From the NCBI GenBank assembly GCA_035316325.1, contig DATHJB010000107.1, positions 1-55,472 of the forward strand: 55,472 nt of DNA, given 5' to 3'. Within the stretch, counting starts at the first letter, position 1. Every line of letters starts with the position of its first letter. The stretch is from Acidimicrobiales bacterium. GTDB lineage: Bacteria; Actinomycetota; Acidimicrobiia; Acidimicrobiales; VFJN01. The translations under genes and the position numbers were made by a program. The notes beneath the pieces are model-generated. The model worked only from the letters and a program-made list of their open reading frames with translations. It ran no database searches and had not been told where the DNA came from. This document shows positions 42,183-50,683 of the stretch, one piece after another.

Positions 42183-43568
42183 GGTAACACGATGTTCGCG
42201 GGCTTCCCACCACTCGAGGAGACGTTTCTCCGCCTCCGCCTCCCCCAGGGGGCCCTCCTCGAGCCGCGCCTCGAGCAGCATGTCGAGCGCCTGGCCCACC
42301 ACCCGGCCCGGCTTCACGTCGAGCAGCTCCATCACCCGGTTGCCGTCGATGTCCGGGCGGATCGACTCCAGCGACTCGCGCTCGGACAGCTCGGCGATCC
42401 GGGCCTCCAGCGCGTCCATCCGCGCCGCCAGCATCCGGGCCTTGCGCTCGTTGCGGGTCGTGCAGTCGCAGCGGGTCAGCTCGTTCAGCTCGTCCAGCAG
42501 CGGCCCGGCGTCGCGGGCGTAACGGCGCACCGCGGCGTCGGACCACACCTCGTCCTGGTAGCCGTGGAAGCGCAGGTGCAGGAACACGAGCCGGGTCACG
42601 TCGTCGACCAGCTCGTTGGGAAACCGCAGCGCCCGCATCCGGTCACGCGCCATGCGGGCTCCGACCACCTCGTGGTGGTGGAAGCTCACGCCCCTCGGCC
42701 CGATCGCCCGGGTCTTCGGCTTGCCGACGTCGTGCAGCAGCGCCGCCAGCCGCACGACCAGCCGGGGCCGCGTCTTCGCGACCACCGCGATCGTGTGGGC
42801 CAGCACGTCCTTGTGCCGGTGGATCGGGTCCTGCTCGACGCGCATCGCCAGCAGCTCGGGCAGGAACTCGTCGGACAGCTCGGTGTTGGCCAGGAACCAC
42901 AGCCCGTCCGACGGGTCGTCGACCACCAGCAGCTTCGACAGCTCGCCCTGGATGCGCTCCGGCGACACGATCTCCAGCCGGGTGCGCAGCCGCGTCACCG
43001 CGTCGACCAGCGCCTCGTCGGGGACGAGGCCGTAGCCGGCGATGAACCGGGCCGCCCGCAGCATCCGCAGCGGGTCGTCGTTGAACGACTCGTCCGGGCC
43101 CAGAGGGGTGCGCAGGCGCGACGCCGCCAGGTCGTCAATGCCACCGTAGGGGTCGACCAGCTTCACGTCCGGCAGCCGCAACGCCATGGCGTTGACGGTG
43201 AAGTCGCGGCGCGACAGGTCGACCTCGACGTCGTCGGCGTAGACCACCTGGGGCTTGCGGGAGTCGCTGCGGTACGCCTCGGCCCGGTGGGTGGTCACCT
43301 CGAAGCTCGACGAGCCGTGGCGGGCGCCGATCGTCCCGAAGGCCTGGCCCTGGGTCCACACCGAGTCGGCCCACGGGGCGATGATCGCCTTCACCTCGTC
43401 GGGGCGGGCGTCGGTGGTGAGGTCGAGGTCGGAGTCGTCGGTGGAACGGCCGAGCATCAGGTCGCGCACGATCCCGCCGACGAGGTAGAGGCTGTGGCCG
43501 GCCGCCTCGAAGCGCTCGGCGAGCGGCCTGACCTCGTCAAGGATGGGTTGGAGCCGCTCGGGGATCAC
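42180..43568 (-). CDS. cca: CCA tRNA nucleotidyltransferase with HD domain
   Basis: 462 residues from GTG 43568. Nucleotidyltransferase head LYLVGGIVRDLMLG, metal pair DSDLDLTTDA, RRDFTVNAMALRLPD, and the neck FNDDPLRMLRAARF. An HD domain follows (AALLHDVGKPKTR, FHHHEVVGARMARD), as in actinobacterial PcnA-like enzymes. It adds or repairs the 3' CCA of tRNAs; all three tRNAs in this window lack encoded CCA. It is the usual left neighbour of the DUF6049 gene in Actinobacteria, here separated by the deacetylase and GNAT genes. Confidence 0.95.
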   Translation of the reverse strand: MIPERLQPILDEVRPLAERFEAAGHSLYLVGGIVRDLMLGRSTDDSDLDLTTDARPDEVKAIIAPWADSVWTQGQAFGTIGARHGSSSFEVTTHRAEAYRSDSRKPQVVYADDVEVDLSRRDFTVNAMALRLPDVKLVDPYGGIDDLAASRLRTPLGPDESFNDDPLRMLRAARFIAGYGLVPDEALVDAVTRLRTRLEIVSPERIQGELSKLLVVDDPSDGLWFLANTELSDEFLPELLAMRVEQDPIHRHKDVLAHTIAVVAKTRPRLVVRLAALLHDVGKPKTRAIGPRGVSFHHHEVVGARMARDRMRALRFPNELVDDVTRLVFLHLRFHGYQDEVWSDAAVRRYARDAGPLLDELNELTRCDCTTRNERKARMLAARMDALEARIAELSERESLESIRPDIDGNRVMELLDVKPGRVVGQALDMLLEARLEEGPLGEAEAEKRLLEWWEAREHRVT

Positions 43569-43576
43569 GCGCGGTC

Positions 43577-43582
43577 AGGGTA
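43577..43582 (-). promoter_or_regulatory. -10 hexamer TACCCT, leaderless-type
   Basis: Ends 8 bases before the GTG at 43568 of the CCA enzyme gene. Confidence 0.5.
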
Positions 43583-43618
43583 GCGAAAGGTCGTCGGGGC
43601 TCTGACCGACTTCTCGGG

Positions 43619-44638
43619 TCAAGCTTCGAGGTCGAGGGCCTGCTGGTGGGCCGACGCCGCGGCCACGAGCACCTCGTCGCCCGGACCGCCGCCCGTGGGG
43701 CGCTCGGGGTGCAGCCGGTCGCCGACGAGCGCCGCCATCGTGGCGGAGGTGCTCGACCGCAGGGCGTCCAGGTCGTAGCCGCCCTCCAGGAACAGCAGCC
43801 GGCGACCTGGCGGCGCCAGCTCCAGCAGGTCGACGGTGATGTCGGCGTAGTCGCCCGACGACAGCGCCAGGTCGGTCAGGGGGTCGTCGCGGTGGGCGTC
43901 GAACCCGGCGGAGACCAGCAGCCAGTCCGGCTGGATCTCGGTGGCCAGCGGCACCACGACCTCGGCGATCCCCCGCCGGTAGACGTCGCCGGTGGCACCG
44001 GGTGGCACCGGGATGTTCACGGTGGCTCCCCGGCCCACGCCGCTCCCCGTCTCGTCCAGCGACCCGGTGCCCGGCCACAGCGGGCTCTGGTGGAACGACA
44101 CGTAGACCACCCGGGGATCGTCGTAGAACATGGCCTGGGTGCCGTTGCCGTGATGGGCGTCGATGTCGACCACCAGCACGCGGTGGCCCCGCTCGGCCAG
44201 CGCCGCCGCCGTCACCGCCACGTTGTTGAAGAGGCAGAAGCCCATGGCCCGGCCGCTCAGCGCGTGGTGGCCCGGCGGTCGCACGGCGCAGAACGCGGCC
44301 GTGGCCTCGCCGCGGACCAGCTGCTCGCTCGCCTCCAGCCCGGCACCCGCGGCCATCAGCGCGGCATCCCACGAGCCCGGGGCGACGGCGGTGTCGGCGT
44401 CGAGGTGGCCGCCGCCGGCCCGGCAGAAGCGCTCCAGCGCGGCCACGTACTCGGGCGAGTGCACCCGCTCCAGCTCCGCCACCTCGGCCGCCCGGGGCGG
44501 GACGAAGGCCACCTCGCCGTCGAGGCCGGCGTCCAGCACCCCCGCCTCGACCGCCCACAGCCGCTGCGGGCGCTCGGGATGCCCGCGACCGGGATCGTGG
44601 TCGAGGTACGCCGGGTGTGTGACGAACAACACGGTCAT
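43619..44638 (-). CDS. Histone deacetylase superfamily amidohydrolase
   Basis: 339 residues. Zinc-site motifs of the HDAC/acetoin-utilisation family: RPPGHHALSGRAMGFCLFNN, VDIDAHHGNGTQ, and the second Asp in SAGFDAHRDDPL, closing with FLEGGYDLDAL. Bacterial members remove acetyl groups from protein lysines, polyamines or small molecules; the substrate here is unknown. A GNAT-family acyltransferase gene lies on the opposite strand 79 bases away, so an opposed acetylation pair is possible. Confidence 0.93.
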   Translation of the reverse strand: MTVLFVTHPAYLDHDPGRGHPERPQRLWAVEAGVLDAGLDGEVAFVPPRAAEVAELERVHSPEYVAALERFCRAGGGHLDADTAVAPGSWDAALMAAGAGLEASEQLVRGEATAAFCAVRPPGHHALSGRAMGFCLFNNVAVTAAALAERGHRVLVVDIDAHHGNGTQAMFYDDPRVVYVSFHQSPLWPGTGSLDETGSGVGRGATVNIPVPPGATGDVYRRGIAEVVVPLATEIQPDWLLVSAGFDAHRDDPLTDLALSSGDYADITVDLLELAPPGRRLLFLEGGYDLDALRSSTSATMAALVGDRLHPERPTGGGPGDEVLVAAASAHQQALDLEA

Positions 44639-44647
44639 CGTCTCTCG

Positions 44648-44653
44648 ACGCTA
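44648..44653 (-). promoter_or_regulatory. -10 hexamer TAGCGT, leaderless-type
   Basis: Ends 9 bases before the ATG at 44638 of the deacetylase gene. Confidence 0.5.
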
Positions 44654-44702
44654 CCGGGCCACTCTCTGGTGGCTCACCTGTCCCCCTGGTCGGCGGGTTG
44701 CG

Positions 44703-44708
44703 TACGCT
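44703..44708 (+). promoter_or_regulatory. -10 hexamer TACGCT, leaderless-type
   Basis: Ends 8 bases before ATG 44717 of the 14-codon leader, not of the GNAT gene itself. Confidence 0.45.
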
Positions 44709-44716
44709 CGGAGGCG

Positions 44717-44761
44717 ATGCAAGTCGTCGCCGGACTCGCAACGAAGCGGGGACCCAGATGA
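44717..44761 (+). CDS. Putative leader peptide, stop-start coupled to the GNAT gene
   Basis: 14 codons, MQVVAGLATKRGPR, ending in TGA 44759-44761 that overlaps the GNAT ATG at 44758 as ATGA. The leader start lies 8 bases after a TACGCT hexamer, so the transcript would begin at the leader's ATG. Ribosomes terminating here could restart on the GNAT gene, which lacks a strong ribosome binding site. Possible roles are plain coupling or attenuation; the peptide has no run of one amino acid. Confidence 0.4.
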   Translation: MQVVAGLATKRGPR

Positions 44762-45519
44762 GTGCGCTGCGGGTGCCCGCGCCGGTCACCTCGGCCGACG
44801 GGATCCGTCTGACCCCCTGGCGGGCCGAGCCGGCCGTCGTCCACCTGGCCCTCACCGCCACCCGCCGCCAGCCGCTGTCGTCCGACGTGCTCACCCGCGT
44901 CGTCGACGGCCTGCGCCAGCGGGGCATCCGGAGCGTCGTCACCGCGGCGCTGGCGTCGCCCGACCAGCGGGTGTTCGTCGACGCCGGCTTCCACATCGTC
45001 GAGCGCCTCTACCTGCTGCGCCACCGGCTCGACCCGATGCCGCCGCTGCTCCCGATCCCCACCCGCCGGGCGCGGCGCCGCGACCAGGAGCCCGCCCTGG
45101 CCGTCGACCGGGCCGCCTTCCTGCCGTTCTGGCAGATGGACGACGTCGCGCTCAACGAGGCGCTCGCCGCCACCCGGTCGTCACGGCTGCGGGTGATCGA
45201 CGGGCCCGAGGGCGACGTGGTCGCCTACGCCGTCTGCGGCCGCACCGCCTCGCGCGGCTACGTCCAGCGCCTCGCCGTCCACCCCGACCACCAGGGCCTC
45301 GGCTACGGCCGGGCGCTGCTGTTCGACGGTCTCCACTGGCTGGCGCGCTGGGGCGCCCGTGACGCCCTCGTCAACACCCAGGTGGGCAACGAGCGCTCGC
45401 GCACGCTGTACGAGCGGTCGGGCTTCAAGTTGCAGCCGGCGGGCCTGGCGGTGCTGCGACTCGACATCGAGGATCCCGCCCGCCCCGGGCCGCAGTCGCT
45501 CGATACCTTCGGGCCCTGA
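44758..45519 (+). CDS. GNAT family N-acetyltransferase
   Basis: 253 residues. The C-terminal half is a GNAT fold with the acetyl-CoA motif VQRLAVHPDHQGLGYGRALL and NTQVGNERSRTLYERSGF; the N-terminal half is a second, degenerate GNAT-like repeat (VVHLALTATRRQPLSSDVLT, VDAGFHIVERLYLL). RimI-like arrangement; substrate unknown. It is coupled to DUF6049 by a one-base overlap (TGATG) and preceded by a putative leader peptide. A TTG upstream start (44698) is open but less likely. Confidence 0.88.
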   Translation: MSALRVPAPVTSADGIRLTPWRAEPAVVHLALTATRRQPLSSDVLTRVVDGLRQRGIRSVVTAALASPDQRVFVDAGFHIVERLYLLRHRLDPMPPLLPIPTRRARRRDQEPALAVDRAAFLPFWQMDDVALNEALAATRSSRLRVIDGPEGDVVAYAVCGRTASRGYVQRLAVHPDHQGLGYGRALLFDGLHWLARWGARDALVNTQVGNERSRTLYERSGFKLQPAGLAVLRLDIEDPARPGPQSLDTFGP

Positions 45520-47477
45520 TGACCACACGACGCGGGCCCGTCCACGGGCTGGGCTGCCTGGCCGCGGTGCTCGTGCTGGCGGTGACGCTCACGTCAGGCA
45601 CCGCGGGGGCGACGTCGGCCGCCGCGCCACGGGCGCAGGCCACCACCATCCGGCTGCTGGACCAGGCGCCGTGGCAGCGGCTGGGCGACGTCCTCCAGCT
45701 GCGGGTGCAGGTCCAGGGTGCGCCGACCGACGCCACGATCCGGATCGAGCGGCACGGCGCCGTCGACTCCCGCACCGCGTTCGCCGAGACGATCGAGGAC
45801 GACGACGAGCTCGGCAGCGCCGAACGCCAGGTCGACGTGCCGCTCGCGTCGCTGACGCCCGCCGAGGGGGGCGGCGTCACGCTGGCCTACCCGATGGCCG
45901 ACGACCCCGGGCTCGACCGCTTCGGCGTCTACCCGGTGCGGCTCCTCGTGGTCGACGGTGGCGGCACCACCCTCGCCCAGCTCGTCACCTACCTGGTGGT
46001 GCTGCCGGAGGAGGAGTTCCCCCCGCTGTCGGTGGCCGTGCTCATGGAGGTCGGCGGCCCGACCGGCCTCCGACCCGACGGCAGCGTCCCGCCGAACGAC
46101 GAGATCCTGACGGCCTTCGCCTCCCGCACCGAGGTGCTGCAGGGCAGCCCCCTGCCGCTGACCGTGGCGCCGTCGCCCGAGACCCTCGATGCCCTCGGCG
46201 ACATGGGCGACCGCGGCCAGCAGCAGCTCGACGAGCTGCGCACCGCCCTGGCGGATCAGCTGCCGCTGGCCCGTCCCTACGTCGACCTCGACCTCGACGC
46301 CATGGTGTCGGCGAACCTCCTCACGCAGCTCCCGCCCGAGGCCGAAGCCGGCGCCCAGGTGGTGCGCACCCGCTTCGACCTCGAGCCGATCGGCGGCACC
46401 TGGCTCAGCGGGCCGACCCTGGGCGACGCGGCGGCCAAGGCGCTACGCGACGTCGGCGTCCCCTCCGCGGTCGTGCCGGAGAGCGCCATCGCCTCGGTGG
46501 AGGACCTCGACTCCGGCGAGGTGCCGACCGAGCCCGTCGCGCTCGGTGAGGGCGGTCCGCGGGGCTTCGTCGCCGACGAGTCGCTGAGCACCCGGCTCAC
46601 CGGCCAGGAGGGGGCGCTCGACGCCCAGCGCTTCCTGGCCGAGCTGGCCGTGGTGTGGATGACCCGGCCGTCGGTCGAGCGTGGAGTGCTGGTCCGGATC
46701 CCGGAGACCGCCCAGCTCGACGTCGACACCGTCGCCGCGGCGCTCGACGGGCTGGCCATCGGTCCGACCGCGCGGACGGTCACCACCCAGCAGCTGTTCG
46801 ACGACCTGGCGCCGGACGAGGGCGAGGCGGCGCCCACCGCCGAGCTGGCGCCCCACACCGACGCTCCCGACCTGCGGCCGCTGGTCGAGCCCCTGGGCCA
46901 GGCACAGGCCCGCGTCTTCGGGCTGGCCGGCACGCTCGACGACAGCGCGCTCATCGGCTCCCTGCAGCGCTCGCTGCTGATCGCGCTCGGGTCCGACACG
47001 ACGGAGCGGGAGCGGCGGGCCTACATCGGGCGGGTCGACGCCGTCGTCGCCGACATCGCCGACAAGGTCTCGGCCCCCGACGAGTTCACGATCACCCTCA
47101 CCGCCCGCGACGGCACGATCCCGCTCACGCTCACCAACGACACGGGCCAGCCCATCGTCGTGCGTGTCCACCTCGACAGCAGCCAGCTGACGTTCCCCGA
47201 CGGCGCCACGAGGACCGAGGTGCTGGAGCCCGGCACCAAGCGCCTCGACCTCGACGTGCGGACGCGCACGTCGGGCGCGTTCCCACTCGACATCTCCGTC
47301 ACCAGCCCCGACGAGACCATCGAGCTCGACGAGACCACGTTCACGATCCGCTCGACCGCGGTGTCGGGCGCGGGCCTGTTCCTGTCCGCCGGCGCCGGCC
47401 TGTTCCTGTTGATCTGGTGGGCCCGCCACTGGCGCACCGCCAAGCGCTCCCAGCGCCTCGTCGTCGAGAACCGCTGA
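45519..47477 (+). CDS. DUF6049 family secreted, membrane-anchored protein
   Basis: 652 residues. Sec signal at the N-terminus (CLAAVLVLAVTLTSGTAGA, cleavage near 32-36), a long extracellular region, and one C-terminal helix (GAGLFLSAGAGLFLLIWWAR) followed by a basic cytoplasmic tail. Position between the CCA enzyme and the kinase/sigma block matches the Rv3909 locus of mycobacteria (DUF6049). Function unknown; neighbours in other Actinobacteria point to cell-wall assembly. The MurJ gene that usually follows is not here. Confidence 0.87.
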   Translation: MTTRRGPVHGLGCLAAVLVLAVTLTSGTAGATSAAAPRAQATTIRLLDQAPWQRLGDVLQLRVQVQGAPTDATIRIERHGAVDSRTAFAETIEDDDELGSAERQVDVPLASLTPAEGGGVTLAYPMADDPGLDRFGVYPVRLLVVDGGGTTLAQLVTYLVVLPEEEFPPLSVAVLMEVGGPTGLRPDGSVPPNDEILTAFASRTEVLQGSPLPLTVAPSPETLDALGDMGDRGQQQLDELRTALADQLPLARPYVDLDLDAMVSANLLTQLPPEAEAGAQVVRTRFDLEPIGGTWLSGPTLGDAAAKALRDVGVPSAVVPESAIASVEDLDSGEVPTEPVALGEGGPRGFVADESLSTRLTGQEGALDAQRFLAELAVVWMTRPSVERGVLVRIPETAQLDVDTVAAALDGLAIGPTARTVTTQQLFDDLAPDEGEAAPTAELAPHTDAPDLRPLVEPLGQAQARVFGLAGTLDDSALIGSLQRSLLIALGSDTTERERRAYIGRVDAVVADIADKVSAPDEFTITLTARDGTIPLTLTNDTGQPIVVRVHLDSSQLTFPDGATRTEVLEPGTKRLDLDVRTRTSGAFPLDISVTSPDETIELDETTFTIRSTAVSGAGLFLSAGAGLFLLIWWARHWRTAKRSQRLVVENR

Positions 47478-47502
47478 GCGGGTGAGGGTCTCCGGCGAGC
47501 TG

Positions 47503-47508
47503 TAAGGT
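47503..47508 (+). promoter_or_regulatory. -10 hexamer TAAGGT, leaderless-type
   Basis: Ends 8 bases before ATG 47517 of the DegV gene. Confidence 0.5.
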
Positions 47509-47516
47509 CGCCGCCC

Positions 47517-48356
47517 ATGCCGGTCCGCATCGTCACCGACTCGTCGTGCGACCTCGACGCAGCCGAGGCCGAGGAGCTGGGCGTCGAGGTCGTCCCTCTC
47601 TCGATCCGCTTCGGCTCGGAGGAGTTCACCGACCGCGTCGACCTCACCGCCGAGGACTTCTACTCGAAGATGGCCGCCAGCGCGGGGCTGCCCGAGACGG
47701 CCGCCCCGTCGGTGGGCGCCTTCGAGCAGGCGTTCCGACGCCAGGCCGACGCCGGGGCCGACGCGGTGCTGTGCATCACGATCTCGTCCAAGCTGTCCGC
47801 CACCATGCAGGCCGCCGAGAACGCCGCCAAGGTCGTCGGCGACGACCTCGACGTGCGGGTGCTCGACTCGCTGTCGGTCACCGCGGGGCTCGGCACCATC
47901 GTCCGCCTGGCTGCCCGGGCTGCGGCCGGCGGCGCCGACGCGGCGACCATCGCCGCCACCGCGGCCGATCTCGCCGGCCGCACCCGTATCGCCGGCACGC
48001 TCGACACGATCGACAACCTCAAGAAGGGTGGCCGCGTCGGCGGTGCCCAGGCCGTGATCGGGTCGCTGCTGTCGATCAAGCCGTTGATCCACTTCGAGGA
48101 CGGCGTCGTCGGCCCTGCGGGCCGGGCACGCACCCGGCGCAAGGCGCTCGAGTGGGTGCGCGACCGGGTCTGGGATCAGCCGTCGGTCGAGGAGCTGGTG
48201 GTCATCCACAGCATGGCGCCCGACGTCGACGACCTGCTCGACCTCCTCGCACCCCGCTACGAGCGCGACCAGATCCCGGTGACCACCATCGGCCCCGTCG
48301 TCGGCACGCACGGCGGTCCCCGCATGCTCGGCGCCACCTGGGTCGACCCCCGCTGA
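47517..48356 (+). CDS. DegV family fatty-acid-binding protein
   Basis: 279 residues. VRIVTDSSCDLDAAEAEELG, VPLSIRFGSEEFTD, ETAAPSVGAFEQAF, CITISSKLSATMQAA, DSLSVTAGLG and KKGGRVGGAQAVIGSLLSIK are DegV family motifs. Characterised members bind fatty acids and can act with fatty-acid kinase FakA as the FakB subunit; a fakA gene is not in this window. It occupies the place where murJ stands in related origin-proximal blocks. Confidence 0.92.
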   Translation: MPVRIVTDSSCDLDAAEAEELGVEVVPLSIRFGSEEFTDRVDLTAEDFYSKMAASAGLPETAAPSVGAFEQAFRRQADAGADAVLCITISSKLSATMQAAENAAKVVGDDLDVRVLDSLSVTAGLGTIVRLAARAAAGGADAATIAATAADLAGRTRIAGTLDTIDNLKKGGRVGGAQAVIGSLLSIKPLIHFEDGVVGPAGRARTRRKALEWVRDRVWDQPSVEELVVIHSMAPDVDDLLDLLAPRYERDQIPVTTIGPVVGTHGGPRMLGATWVDPR

Positions 48357-48393
48357 TCGCCGGGCGCTGACCCTCCCGGGGGGACCGTCCAAC

Positions 48394-48399
48394 TAGGGT
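48394..48399 (+). promoter_or_regulatory. -10 hexamer TAGGGT, leaderless-type
   Basis: Ends 9 bases before GTG 48409 of the Ser/Thr kinase gene. Confidence 0.5.
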
Positions 48400-48408
48400 G
48401 GGCACTCC

Positions 48409-50097
48409 GTGGCCGTAACGCCTCCTCCTACCGGTTCGTCGCCCGCAGCCAGTGTGGCCTCCGGCACGGTGCTCACCGGCCGATACCGGCTGGACGAGCA
48501 ACTCGCGTCGGGCGGCATGGCTCAGGTATGGCGGGGCACCGACGAGGTGCTCCGTCGCTCCGTCGCGGTCAAGATCCTCCACCCCCACCTGGCGGCCGAC
48601 GACACGTTCGTGGCGCGGTTCCGCCAGGAGGCCATCGCCGTCGCCAAGCTGTCGCACCCGGCGATCGTCAGCGTCTACGACACGTGCAACGACAACGGCG
48701 TCCAGGCGATCGTGATGGAGCTCGTCCGGGGCGAGACACTGCGGCAGCGCCTCGACGCCGGGCCGCTCGACCCGTGGATCTCCGCCAACGTCGCCGCCCA
48801 CGTGGCCGGAGCGCTCGACGTCGCCCACGCCGCCGGGCTGGTGCACCGCGACATCAAGCCCGCCAACATCCTCATCTCCGAGGACGGCCGGGTGAAGGTG
48901 GGCGACTTCGGCATCGCCAAGGCCGCCGAGGAGTCCGCCGACCTCACCCAGGAAGGCTCCTTCATCGGCACCGCCAAGTACCTGGCGCCCGAGCAGGTGG
49001 AGGGCGCTGCGGTCGACGGCCGCACCGACCTCTACAGCCTCGGGATCGTGCTCTACGAGATGTTGTGCGGCCACGTGCCGTTCGAGGGCGACACGTCGTC
49101 GGCCACGGCCCTGGCCCGCCTCCACCAGGAACCGCGGCGCCCGCGCCTGGTGCGGGCCGCGATCCCGGCTGAGCTCGAGGCGATCACGATGACGCTGCTC
49201 GAGCGCGAGCCCGAGCGCCGCTACCCCACCGCCACGCACGCCCGGGCCGCGCTGATCGAGGCCGGTGCCAGCGACGCGCCCTCGGTGGTCGACACGTCGA
49301 GCACCGCCACTGTCTCCGCGATGCCGGCCGCGCCGCCGTCCTACCCACCGACGGGGCCGACCACGTCCACCGTGTCGCCCCCGCAGGGGCCCATCCGCCG
49401 GTTCGACCAGACCCAGGTCGGCCACCGCGACCGCGAGCGCCACTGGCTCGTGCCCACCCTGCTGGTTGTGCTGGCGGCGATCTCGATCGTGATCGCCGCG
49501 GTGCTCATCAACCGATCGGGCAGCGCCCTGTTCGGCGACAACGACCCAGCCGGCGGCGACGAGACCGCCGCGACCGAGCCTGTGGCGCAGCCGATCCTCT
49601 CCGCCCAGGACTTCGACCCTCTGGGCGATCGCGTCGAGTACCACCAGTCGGTGGGCGCGGTGTTCGACGGCGACCCCGCCACCTTCTGGCAGACCGAGCA
49701 CTACGGCGACTACACGCAGCTCTTCCGCAAGGACGGCGTCGGCATCTACGTCGTCCTCAACGACCTCGCAGACCTCCGGCAGCTGAAGCTCACGACCGAC
49801 AGCAGCGACTGGGTCATGGACGTCTTCGTGGCGGACGAGCCTCCGGCAGACCCGTTGAGCGCCGCCGGCGATGCCGCGATGGCCGCCTGGAGCGAACCGG
49901 TGGCGCACGTCGAGCCCGGCAAGGCCGACGAGAACCTCATCGACCTCCCCGACGGCACCCAGGGCAAGGCGGTGCTGCTGTGGTTCACCGGCGTCGGCAG
50001 CGAGCCGGTCGTCGGCGGCGAGTGGGCAGGCAAGCACATCATGACGGTCAACGAGCTCCAGGTCCTCGGCGACAGCGACAGCGGCGGCGAGGGGTAG
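48409..50097 (+). CDS. Membrane Ser/Thr protein kinase with discoidin-like ectodomain
   Basis: 562 residues. Hanks-type kinase (about 21-285): Lys55 in VAVKIL, HRDIKPANIL with Asp148, and Asp166 in GDFGIAKA, so it looks catalytically competent. A Pro/Thr linker, one membrane helix (about 347-368) and an extracellular domain (about 395-560) resembling F5/8 type C modules follow: VFDGDPATFWQTEHYGD, LKLTTDSSDWVMDVFV. In mycobacteria, Rv3910 at this locus fuses MurJ to a pseudokinase and a similar domain; here the kinase stands alone and intact. The ligand could be a cell-wall glycan. GTG 48409 follows TAGGGT by 9 bases. Confidence 0.92.
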   Translation: MAVTPPPTGSSPAASVASGTVLTGRYRLDEQLASGGMAQVWRGTDEVLRRSVAVKILHPHLAADDTFVARFRQEAIAVAKLSHPAIVSVYDTCNDNGVQAIVMELVRGETLRQRLDAGPLDPWISANVAAHVAGALDVAHAAGLVHRDIKPANILISEDGRVKVGDFGIAKAAEESADLTQEGSFIGTAKYLAPEQVEGAAVDGRTDLYSLGIVLYEMLCGHVPFEGDTSSATALARLHQEPRRPRLVRAAIPAELEAITMTLLEREPERRYPTATHARAALIEAGASDAPSVVDTSSTATVSAMPAAPPSYPPTGPTTSTVSPPQGPIRRFDQTQVGHRDRERHWLVPTLLVVLAAISIVIAAVLINRSGSALFGDNDPAGGDETAATEPVAQPILSAQDFDPLGDRVEYHQSVGAVFDGDPATFWQTEHYGDYTQLFRKDGVGIYVVLNDLADLRQLKLTTDSSDWVMDVFVADEPPADPLSAAGDAAMAAWSEPVAHVEPGKADENLIDLPDGTQGKAVLLWFTGVGSEPVVGGEWAGKHIMTVNELQVLGDSDSGGEG

Positions 50098-50113
50098 GGC
50101 TCGGAGTGAGCGG

Positions 50114-50683
50114 GTGGCAGGGGCTCCCGACGACGGCGTACTGATCGCGGCGGCGCAGTCCGGCGACCCGGGTGCGCTCGACACGCTGCTGCGGCGTCAC
50201 TACGACCGGATCTGGGCACTGTGCCGGCGACTCGCCGGCAACAACGCCGACGCCGAGGACGCCACGCAGGAAGCGCTGATCGCCGTCACCCGCGGGCTGC
50301 ACAGCTTCGACGGGCGCGCCGCGTTCACGACGTGGTCGTACCGGGTCGCCACCAACGCCTGCCTCGACGAGCTGCGCCGGCGAGCCCGACGTCCGGCGCT
50401 CCACGCCGGTGACGTCTCGCCCGATGCCGTCGACCCCGCTCCCCTCCCCGACCACGTCGTCGACCGGCTCGACGTCGACGAGGCGCTCGCCCAACTGCCC
50501 GACGACTTCCGCGTCGCCGTCGTGCTGCGCGACCTCTGCGACCTCGAGTACGGCGACATCGCCGAGCTGCTGGGCCTCCCGCCGGGAACCGTGCGGTCAC
50601 GCATCTCCCGGGGCCGCGCCCAGCTCGCCCGCCACCTCGGGAACCCCGACCGCTCCCCGGAACGTCCTACACCACAGCCATGA
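50114..50683 (+). CDS. ECF-type RNA polymerase sigma factor (SigM-like position)
   Basis: 189 residues from GTG 50114. Sigma region 2 (LRRHYDRIWALCRRLAGNNA, EDATQEALIAVTRGLHSFD, FTTWSYRVATNACLDELRRR) and region 4 (LPDDFRVAVVLRDLCDLEYG, DIAELLGLPPGTVRSRISRG) are clear. Location before trxB/trxA and parBA corresponds to sigM of mycobacteria. ATGA overlap with the next gene, the putative anti-sigma, implies stoichiometric production. Confidence 0.93.
   Translation: MAGAPDDGVLIAAAQSGDPGALDTLLRRHYDRIWALCRRLAGNNADAEDATQEALIAVTRGLHSFDGRAAFTTWSYRVATNACLDELRRRARRPALHAGDVSPDAVDPAPLPDHVVDRLDVDEALAQLPDDFRVAVVLRDLCDLEYGDIAELLGLPPGTVRSRISRGRAQLARHLGNPDRSPERPTPQP

Noticed and set aside
39813-43583. A 1256-codon open frame on the plus strand across the SpoIIE and CCA genes
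   Set aside because: Antisense shadow of two well-supported minus-strand genes; no domain is recognisable.
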